This document shows positions 52,457 to 59,265 of a stretch of DNA of 64,000 nt, in pieces. A model generated the notes under the pieces. The model ran no database searches. It had not been told where the DNA came from and was given only the letters and a program-made list of their open reading frames with translations. The stretch is taken from contig CAWAMJ010000016.1 in NCBI GenBank assembly GCA_963783085.1, positions 186,001 to 250,000 on the forward strand, read 5' to 3'. This DNA comes from CAVYUC01 sp963783085 (GTDB taxonomy: Bacteria; Bacteroidota; Bacteroidia; Bacteroidales; Prolixibacteraceae). How positions within the stretch are numbered: the first letter of the stretch is position 1; the number at the start of each line of letters is the position of its first letter. Position numbers and translations under genes: made by a program.

Positions 52457-53692
52457 TCAGTTATTCAGCGGGTTTTTAACTGTTCCTAAAAATAAAATTG
52501 CGCCCGTACCTTTTTCAGTAATTGCATATAAAAAGGGCCGGTTTACATAAAACGGCACGTTTTGAGGGCCGTTTCCAACCGATGTCGTTTCAACTCCGAC
52601 AATGGTTACAGCTGCAGCTTCAGTTCCTTCTTCGTTAACTTCAATAAAAGATTTATGTTTTACGTAATCGATTTTCAGGTTTCCGCTGCGGTTGATTCCG
52701 GTGAAATTGGCATCATCCGAAAATGCGACTCCCATTCCCATTTCAGAAAGAGCCTGGTTGAGCTTGATTTCGAATCGATATTTAAATTTCGGAAGCTGAA
52801 TATCTACTTTTGGTGTATTGTTAAATCCATCCATCCAGGTTTCCCAGTTATCTTTATCGAGTTTGTAAACAATGTCTTCCAGGTTTTTTCCATCTTCCGG
52901 AAGAAAAATGTACATGTTGTAATTTCCGGTACCGTAATCCAGGCGGATTGCGCTGAATAAATCATTTATCAGGTACGGAATCGTATCGAGCCGTTGCATC
53001 GCTTCGGCTTGAACAGTTTCGCCACTGGCGGTATAAAAAGGCAGTTCCTTCGTATTTTCCGTATTGAATTCTTTTTGCCAGGTTCCCTTAAAATAAATTG
53101 CATTGAGCAGAAACATCATATGACTCGGAGAAATCTCATTCAGAATGGTTTTGATTTTATCGTGCGTTTTTTCTGCTACCCAGTTATTGATTTCGTCTAC
53201 CGCAGTTGGCGAACCAAAATCGAGCGCCGAAACTTCGGCATTATAATAATTTTTATTCACTTTTACGAAATCCTGCTCCACTTCAAAATCATGGCGGTAA
53301 AAAATAGCATCAGCAATTTCAAGCAGCACTTTCTGGTCGAGCGAATTCAAAGCATTCACCAAATCGTAGTACGACTGGTTAATGTCGTCTGCTGTTAATC
53401 CATAAACTTTCAGCGTTTTTTCCATAGCCGATTTTGTTTCACCGTCAGCCCCATTGTACGTCATTGCAAGCGCAAGGCTCACGCTCAGCGGCGAAATCAT
53501 TATATTTTCTGTATTGGTTTCGTGGGAATATACCCGCTGAAATAGTTCAAAGCCGAACTTGTTTTCAGCTTGTAACAATGCTGCGGTTTTTTCAGTCACA
53601 GGAATTTCCTGGATTTCGTCGCTTCCGTTTAAATTGCAACTGGTAACTGTAAAAATGGTGCAAATTAAAATCAACAGGCGATTCGTTTTCAT
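52457..53692 (-). CDS. Serpin-family protease inhibitor, lipoprotein
   Basis: The 411-residue protein has a lipoprotein signal ending VTSC (C19). It has full serpin architecture: NIMISPLSVSLALAMTYNGA, the shutter region MMFLLNAIYFKGTWQ, and the C-terminal VNEEGTEAAAVT hinge followed by RPFLYAITEKGTGAILFLG. The hinge (P15 Gly, P14 Thr, then small residues) indicates an inhibitory serpin, not a non-inhibitory relative. Counting from the hinge as in alpha-1-antitrypsin places Thr at P1 and Ser at P1' (GVETT then SVG), suggesting elastase- or subtilisin-like targets. Bacterial serpins are uncommon. A surface location would protect the cell from foreign or self proteases. It is divergent from the ECF sigma gene. 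Confidence 0.95.
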   Translation of the reverse strand: MKTNRLLILICTIFTVTSCNLNGSDEIQEIPVTEKTAALLQAENKFGFELFQRVYSHETNTENIMISPLSVSLALAMTYNGADGETKSAMEKTLKVYGLTADDINQSYYDLVNALNSLDQKVLLEIADAIFYRHDFEVEQDFVKVNKNYYNAEVSALDFGSPTAVDEINNWVAEKTHDKIKTILNEISPSHMMFLLNAIYFKGTWQKEFNTENTKELPFYTASGETVQAEAMQRLDTIPYLINDLFSAIRLDYGTGNYNMYIFLPEDGKNLEDIVYKLDKDNWETWMDGFNNTPKVDIQLPKFKYRFEIKLNQALSEMGMGVAFSDDANFTGINRSGNLKIDYVKHKSFIEVNEEGTEAAAVTIVGVETTSVGNGPQNVPFYVNRPFLYAITEKGTGAILFLGTVKNPLNN

Positions 53693-53908
53693 CTTTCAGG
53701 TTTTTTAAATGTTTCAAACTTCACCAAAGATGATTGCCAAAGCGAAATGGTTGCGTTGATTATTTTCAATTTTCGCACGCAACCTTTACAACAGCAATAT
53801 CATCTATCGAATGTTTTGTGCCCGGGCCGAAAAAGGGACAAAATAACAACTGGTAAAGTTCGGGAAGATTTTATCCGTATTTTTGGAGGAATCTTATGCA
53901 AGCATAAT

Positions 53909-54469
53909 TTGGAAGATTTAACAAATATTATCAGGGATTGTGCAAGGGGTAAAGTGCATGCACAGGAAAAACTTTACCGGATGTTTGCTCCGAAAATGTT
54001 TGGAGTGTGTCTGCGGTATGCGAAAGACAGAACCGAAGCTGAAGATAATTTACAGGACGGTTTTGTGAAGGTTTTTACAAAGATTAAGAGTTTCAGGCAC
54101 GAAGGTTCTTTTGAAGGTTGGATTCGGCGAATTATGGTGAATGTTTGCCTGCAGAAGTTCAGGAAACAAAATCTGATGTACCCGGTGGAAGACGTTGGAA
54201 TTTATGAGAATCAGGATTATTCGGAAAGCGCGGTGGAAAAATTAACGGCAGACGAACTTCTGAAACTGGTACAACAGCTGCCGCCGCGCTACCGGATGGT
54301 TTTCAACCTTTTTGTTATGGAAGGTATGAACCACCAGGAAATCAGCGAAATAATGGAAATCACTGTTGGTACGTCGAAATCGAACCTGGCGCGGGCCAGA
54401 GATATTTTGAAAAGAAAAGTAAAAGAACTTTACAGGGAAGTAAACACGAATTCAAATTACTCTGCATGA
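53909..54469 (+). CDS. ECF-type RNA polymerase sigma factor
   Basis: Starting from TTG 53909 the protein has 186 residues: sigma region 2 (AQEKLYRMFAPKMFGVCLRYAKD, DNLQDGFVKVFTKI, GSFEGWIRRIMVN) and region 4 (LPPRYRMVFNLFVMEGMNHQEI, GTSKSNLARARDIL), pieces given in order. The start is uncertain. The frame is open to ATG 53747, but that upstream sequence is unlike the family. A perfect Shine-Dalgarno (GGAGGA, 53885-53890) precedes ATG 53896, which reads three codons and then TAA; the true frame would be reached by skipping one base. The stop overlaps the next gene, an anti-sigma-like membrane protein, by 4 nt. Confidence 0.92.
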   Translation: MEDLTNIIRDCARGKVHAQEKLYRMFAPKMFGVCLRYAKDRTEAEDNLQDGFVKVFTKIKSFRHEGSFEGWIRRIMVNVCLQKFRKQNLMYPVEDVGIYENQDYSESAVEKLTADELLKLVQQLPPRYRMVFNLFVMEGMNHQEISEIMEITVGTSKSNLARARDILKRKVKELYREVNTNSNYSA

Positions 54470-55947
54470 AGAAAGAGGAATTAAAAATGGACAGGATATT
54501 CCGCGAAAAGCTGGAGGGGCATTCGGAAATGCCGCCGGCTCATTTGTGGAATGCGTTGCAGGGGCAGCTTTCCGGCGTTAAAAGAAAGAAGCTGATCGCT
54601 TTTTACAGCCGGATTGCCGCGGCAGCAGTGATTATTCTTGCGTTTTTGGCGGGTTGGTATATCAACGAAAAATCGGATACACGAAATACGGAAACTGTTC
54701 AGAATGAAAAAATTGAAAAATATGTTCCGCAAGAACAACCGCTTCAGAGTTTAAAAGATGAAACCACTCAGAATAAGAAATTTAAAGATGAAACGATAAC
54801 TTCCAAACCTGAAGATAAGATTGATTCCGGTGAAACAAAAAAAGTAATTTCAAGGGAAAAAGATAAGTCCGGTTCAGAGGGAAAACAATTCCGGCAATCC
54901 TTTGAAAACGATTTGCTCGCGGGAAATGAAAATAATGAAAACCGGGAACAAACCGCTGTTCCGCCAAATCCGGGGGAGACAACGGGGATGAAAAAACTGC
55001 CGTTACTGAACGCCGGTAATTCTGAAGAAAAAGCTGCTGCTTTGGCAGCTCATCCACATTTGAACAAAGAACAAGCGGAAATTGCGGAGTATGAAAAAAA
55101 CCGGATAGCTGAAAATGTTCGGTCATTGAAAAAAACGGCAAAATCAGAAACCGGCTGGAAAATGGGAATTAATGTGGCGCCTGGTTATGCTTCACATGTT
55201 TCCAGCCATTCAGCCAGTTATGCACAAAACATGGTGTACAGCAATTCAGAAGGAGCGGGAAATGTAAGCGGAGGAATTTCAGTTCAATATAAAACAGGTG
55301 GAAAATGGCGGGTGGAAAGCGGTGTTTATTATGCACAAAATGGCCAGAAATCGGGGAGCTCAATGCAATTTTTATCCTTTTCAAGCGATGAACAAAGCAG
55401 CTATTACGGAGCTCCGCTGGAAATGGCAAACACGTACACGAATGCAGCGGTAAAAGTTGCCGGAAACAAAATGGCCATGAACAGTGCTGCGGGTATTGTG
55501 GAATTTAACAGAAACACTGCACAAGGCGCCATTTTTGTATCCAATCCTGAGGCCGATAATTTTACGAAATCTGACTTCATAACCAGCGGCGAATTTTCGC
55601 AGGTGTTCGATTTTGTTGAAATCCCGCTCCTCCTGCGGTATTTGCTGTTCGACAAAACATTGGGCATGGAACTGGTAGGTGGAATAAATGCAGGAGTCGT
55701 GGTGGGAAACAACGCATACGTTGAAAACGGGGGCAGCCTTCAAAATGTTGGAAAAACCAAAGATATTTCGATGCTGAATTTTTCAGGAACTGTGGGGGTC
55801 GGTATGAATTATTCGCTCGGAAAACACGTATCGGTTGCTGTTGAGCCGCGGCTGAATTACTTTTTGAGCTCTATCAACTCAAACCCCGATGTGGATTACC
55901 GTCCGTACAGGATTGGCGTTTACACTGGTGTTTATTACGAATTTTAA
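54466..55947 (+). CDS. Anti-sigma-like membrane protein with C-terminal beta-barrel-like domain (PorT-like)
   Basis: The 493-residue protein has a short cytoplasmic N-terminus with FREKLEGHSEMPPAHLWNALQGQL (typical of Bacteroidota anti-sigma leaders, about 12-36), one membrane helix (about 46-66), a long polar linker rich in Lys, Glu and Gln (67-225), then from about 230 an amphipathic beta-strand domain (MGINVAPGYAS; ISVQYKTGGKWRVESGVYYAQNGQK in order) ending YRIGVYTGVYYEF, the aromatic-terminal pattern of outer-membrane proteins. Its start overlaps the sigma stop by 4 nt, the strongest sign of functional coupling. It may bridge both membranes and release the sigma factor on an outer-membrane signal; this is inference. 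Confidence 0.82.
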   Translation: MKKEELKMDRIFREKLEGHSEMPPAHLWNALQGQLSGVKRKKLIAFYSRIAAAAVIILAFLAGWYINEKSDTRNTETVQNEKIEKYVPQEQPLQSLKDETTQNKKFKDETITSKPEDKIDSGETKKVISREKDKSGSEGKQFRQSFENDLLAGNENNENREQTAVPPNPGETTGMKKLPLLNAGNSEEKAAALAAHPHLNKEQAEIAEYEKNRIAENVRSLKKTAKSETGWKMGINVAPGYASHVSSHSASYAQNMVYSNSEGAGNVSGGISVQYKTGGKWRVESGVYYAQNGQKSGSSMQFLSFSSDEQSSYYGAPLEMANTYTNAAVKVAGNKMAMNSAAGIVEFNRNTAQGAIFVSNPEADNFTKSDFITSGEFSQVFDFVEIPLLLRYLLFDKTLGMELVGGINAGVVVGNNAYVENGGSLQNVGKTKDISMLNFSGTVGVGMNYSLGKHVSVAVEPRLNYFLSSINSNPDVDYRPYRIGVYTGVYYEF

Positions 55948-56021
55948 GGTAAAAACAAACAACAGTTTTGAAGGTTTTTATTTAAAATGAGGTAAATCGT
56001 TCTGTTATTAAATATTTCGAT

Positions 56022-56789
56022 ATGAAAAAAATAGGTCTGTTTTTACTAACTGCTGTGTTATTCTTTCACACGTTTGCTCAAAACCAAAAGGGCTATGTGT
56101 ACCTGAAAAACGGAACGATCCTGAAGGGTGAATTTCAGTATTCAAACGATCTTAACAAGTTGAGAGTGGAGTCGGCCGGGAATATATGGGTTTTTGAAGC
56201 TTCGGAAATCGACAGTATTTCCAGCGGTACCAGCGCCAATGTATCGGAAATCCGGGAACGGTTTATCAGCCATCAACCATTTTACCGCGCCGGGCTGGGA
56301 TTGCTGATTGGAAATTCAAACAACAGCCAGCCGGCACCCCTGAGTTTTGCCGGTACAATGAACTATCCGCTAACCGCAAATGTTTCTGCAGGCGCCGGAA
56401 TTGGAGTGGAGTATTTCAAAGAAACGTATTTACCCGCTTTTATCAACCTTGAATATCGCTTTAGGAACAATACCGTTTCCACACCGTTTTTATTTTTAAC
56501 GGGCGGTTATGATATTCCGCTCGAAAGCCCGCGGGGTATTTATTACGATGCCTATCCGATGTCAAGCATCTGGCCGGGGCCGAATTATTACAACGAAGAT
56601 TTAAAGGCAAAAGGCGGTGGGATGATCAATCCTGGAGTGGGTTACATGTACCTGTTTTCGCCCGGGTTCGGAATGTCGGTTGCATTTGGGTACCGGTTTC
56701 ACCGCCTGCGTTACAAAGGCGAAAACAACTATGAACTTCAAATCGATTACAATCGGCTTTCGTTGACCTTTGGAATCATTTTCAACTAA
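56022..56789 (+). CDS. Secreted beta-strand-rich protein, probable outer-membrane barrel
   Basis: The 255-residue protein has a signal peptide (MKKIGLFLLTAVLFFHTFAQ). An N-terminal small domain (GYVYLKNGTILKGEFQYSND, about 24-80) resembles the SH3-like beta domain often found before barrels in this phylum, and the rest alternates like a barrel (AGLGLLIGNSNNS, VSAGAGIGVEYFKET, FGMSVAFGYRFHRLRY), ending LSLTFGIIFN. I do not recognise a specific family. It lies between the anti-sigma-like protein (74 nt) and the LVIVD lipoprotein (13 nt), so the four genes from the sigma factor onward may form one operon of envelope components. Confidence 0.75.
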   Translation: MKKIGLFLLTAVLFFHTFAQNQKGYVYLKNGTILKGEFQYSNDLNKLRVESAGNIWVFEASEIDSISSGTSANVSEIRERFISHQPFYRAGLGLLIGNSNNSQPAPLSFAGTMNYPLTANVSAGAGIGVEYFKETYLPAFINLEYRFRNNTVSTPFLFLTGGYDIPLESPRGIYYDAYPMSSIWPGPNYYNEDLKAKGGGMINPGVGYMYLFSPGFGMSVAFGYRFHRLRYKGENNYELQIDYNRLSLTFGIIFN

Positions 56790-56802
56790 CAAAACCACGA
56801 CT

Positions 56803-58086
56803 ATGAAAACATTGAAAATCATACTGTCCTTCTTCATTTTAACAATTGCGGCAAATTCATGTATGGATGAATATGCCGAAGTTTTTACAGCCAATGCGCC
56901 TGTGTATATGTCGTACGAAGATTTACGCAATGCCGTAAAAACCACTTCACCACGCGAATTGGTTAATCCCGGAAAAATCTATTTTAAAGACGATTACCTT
57001 TTTATTAATGAAGAAATGCAGGGAATTCACATTATCGACAACTCCAATCCTGAAAGTCCTGAAAATATTGGTTTTATTGAAATCCCCGGCAACGTCGATA
57101 TCGCGATAAAGGAAAACACGTTGTACGCCAACAGTTATATTGATTTGGTGGCCATCGATATTTCCGACGTCGAACATTCAGAAGAAGTACATCGTGTTAA
57201 AGATGTTTTCCCTTATACAACTCCGCCCTACGACGAAAATTACCGGGTGGCAAATGTGGACGAAGAAAAAGGCGTGGTAGTTGAATGGGAAATTAAAAAG
57301 GTCAGGCAGGAAATTGTATACCACTATTACCCGGTTTACTACGATTTGGCAATGAATGATGCAGCGTATGCATCGCGGTCAACCGAAGGTGCGGCGGGTT
57401 CTGCCGGAAGTGCTTTTGGAGTTGGCGGTTCAATGGCACGGTTCGGCTTGTATAGCAACTATCTTTACGCCGTTGATAATGCCATGCTGCACATTTTCGA
57501 TGTTCACCAGGCTGATACTCCAGGCGACATCGGAACCCAGAATGTAGGGTGGAACATCGAAACCATGTTTATCTATGATAATCATATGTTTTTGGGAACA
57601 CAGTCGGGAATGCGGATTTACAACCTCAACGTGGCCACAGTGCCGGAATATACAGGTCAATTCTGGCACGTTACCAGTTGCGATCCCGTAGTTATTTCCG
57701 ACGGTTATGCGTACATCACGCTGCGCGGCGGAAATCAGTGCGGCAGCAATGTTAACCGCCTCGATGTGCTGAAACTGTCTGAAAATTATACCAATAACCA
57801 ACTGTTGGAATCGTACCCGATGCACGGTCCTTATGGTTTGGGCATCGACGATCAAATCCTCTTTATTTGCGATGGCGATGCCGGTTTGAAGGTATACGAT
57901 ATAACCGATAAACACCACATCGATGAACACCAGATTGCTGTTTTCCCAAACATCAATGCATACGATGTTATTCCGGTAAATAATTACCTGTTCATGATTG
58001 GCGACGATGGATTTTATCAGTATGACTATTCCGATTTGCAGAATATCCGCCAGATGAGCTTTATTCCGGTGGAAAGTCAACAATAA
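56803..58086 (+). CDS. LVIVD-repeat beta-propeller lipoprotein
   Basis: ATG at 56803 gives 427 residues with a lipoprotein signal ending ANSCMD (C18); the longer frame from 56770 overlaps the preceding gene. Several repeats of the LVIVD type are visible: YLFINEEMQGIHIIDNSNPE, TLYANSYIDLVAIDISDVE, YLYAVDNAMLHIFDVHQADTP, HMFLGTQSGMRIYNLN, ILFICDGDAGLKVYDITDK. They form a beta-propeller exposed outside the membrane. A Gly/Ala/Ser-rich loop (GAAGSAGSAFGVGGS) interrupts the propeller near residue 205. Function unknown, possibly adhesion or binding; the context links it to the sigma-factor locus. Confidence 0.88.
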   Translation: MKTLKIILSFFILTIAANSCMDEYAEVFTANAPVYMSYEDLRNAVKTTSPRELVNPGKIYFKDDYLFINEEMQGIHIIDNSNPESPENIGFIEIPGNVDIAIKENTLYANSYIDLVAIDISDVEHSEEVHRVKDVFPYTTPPYDENYRVANVDEEKGVVVEWEIKKVRQEIVYHYYPVYYDLAMNDAAYASRSTEGAAGSAGSAFGVGGSMARFGLYSNYLYAVDNAMLHIFDVHQADTPGDIGTQNVGWNIETMFIYDNHMFLGTQSGMRIYNLNVATVPEYTGQFWHVTSCDPVVISDGYAYITLRGGNQCGSNVNRLDVLKLSENYTNNQLLESYPMHGPYGLGIDDQILFICDGDAGLKVYDITDKHHIDEHQIAVFPNINAYDVIPVNNYLFMIGDDGFYQYDYSDLQNIRQMSFIPVESQQ

Positions 58087-58274
58087 TATTTTTAGTCAAT
58101 CAATTCGCTGTTAATGAAAAGGATTGCACCGGTTGCGGCGCTTTCCTTGTTCAGGTTTGCCAGCCGGTAATTTTATTTGAAACCGATTGTTATTAAATTA
58201 TTCAAGAAGCAAAGAACAAACACCCTTCCGGTAAAATTTGTTAGTATTAAGTATGTTAATACAAGGTTATTTTG

Positions 58275-58306
58275 GTTGTAATACAGCGCGTAAAAATGTA
58301 ATTTTG
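58275..58306 (+). promoter_or_regulatory. Candidate promoter for the lytic transglycosylase-uvrA transcript
   Basis: GTTG (58275-58278), a 20-nt spacer and TAATTTTG (58299-58306) fit the Bacteroidota promoter; the start codon follows 24 nt later. The gap from 58087 holds no other feature. Confidence 0.55.
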
Positions 58307-58330
58307 CGGGAATTAAATTAGAGGAGAAAA

Positions 58331-59263
58331 ATGAAGAAAAACAAGTGGAGGGGAGTTTTTATCTCGTTATTGGTGGTGGCGCAGGCGGTTATTATCCTGC
58401 TTTTTATAGGTTCGGCGAAGCCTGAAAAAGAAAAAACAATCATCGAACCCAAAATAGTTTTTCGCGCCGTTGAAATTCCAGACTCGGTATCATTTGCCGG
58501 CGAACGGGTTCCGCTCGAACGTTTCGACGTGCGGGAAGCGCTCGATCGGGAGTTAATCGTAAATTCCTATTTTCATTCCCAAACCATTCGGATAATGAAA
58601 CTCGCACCGCGTTATTTTTCGGTTATTGAGCCTATTTTAAAGGAAAATGGAATTCCCGAAGATTTTAAATACCTGGCAGTTGCCGAAAGCGCATTGGACC
58701 CGCGCGCCGTATCATTTGCCGGTGCTGTGGGATTTTGGCAGTTTATGACGGGAACGGCCAAAGATTTTGGGCTGGAAGTGAATAACGAAGTAGACGAGCG
58801 CTACCATGTGGAAAAAGCCACAGTCGCCGCCTGCAAATACATGAAAGACGCATACAAAAAATATGGAAGCTGGGCGAATGTAGCTGCCACTTTTAATGCC
58901 GGCATGCGGGGTGTGGAGCGGCAAATTGAGCGGCAAAAAACCAATTCGTATTACGATTTGTTGTTTTCCGAAGAAACACAGCGTTACGTTTACCGGATTA
59001 TTGCGCTGAAATTGGTGTTGGAAAATCCGGCGAAATACAACTTCGAAATTGCGGACGATGAAAAATATCCGAAAATAGAAACCACTGAAGTTGAAATAAA
59101 TATGCCGGTTACCGATTTTGCAGATTTTGCCCTGAAGTACGGGATCAATTATAAATTGCTGAAAGATTTTAACCCTTGGTTGCGAGAGACATACCTTACC
59201 AATTCAGCACGAAAAACATACATTATCAAAATTCCGGTGTTAAACAAACCGGACGAAAGTTAA
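58331..59263 (+). CDS. Lytic transglycosylase (SLT domain), membrane-anchored
   Basis: The 310-residue protein has an N-terminal hydrophobic segment (about 9-27) and an SLT domain of the MltD type: KYLAVAESALDPRAVSFAGA with catalytic E119, GFWQFMTGTAKDFGL, and NVAATFNAGMRGV. It cleaves peptidoglycan glycan strands in the periplasm to anhydro-muropeptides. LysM repeats typical of MltD are absent; the C-terminus (about 245-305) resembles the short linker that precedes them, so the protein ends where LysM would start. It is separated from uvrA by only 2 nt. Confidence 0.92.
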   Translation: MKKNKWRGVFISLLVVAQAVIILLFIGSAKPEKEKTIIEPKIVFRAVEIPDSVSFAGERVPLERFDVREALDRELIVNSYFHSQTIRIMKLAPRYFSVIEPILKENGIPEDFKYLAVAESALDPRAVSFAGAVGFWQFMTGTAKDFGLEVNNEVDERYHVEKATVAACKYMKDAYKKYGSWANVAATFNAGMRGVERQIERQKTNSYYDLLFSEETQRYVYRIIALKLVLENPAKYNFEIADDEKYPKIETTEVEINMPVTDFADFALKYGINYKLLKDFNPWLRETYLTNSARKTYIIKIPVLNKPDES

Positions 59264-59265
59264 AG

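Noticed and set aside
53747..53908. N-terminal extension of the sigma factor
   Set aside because: The extra 54 codons are unlike ECF sigma factors, and a clear Shine-Dalgarno sequence at 53885 lies inside them.
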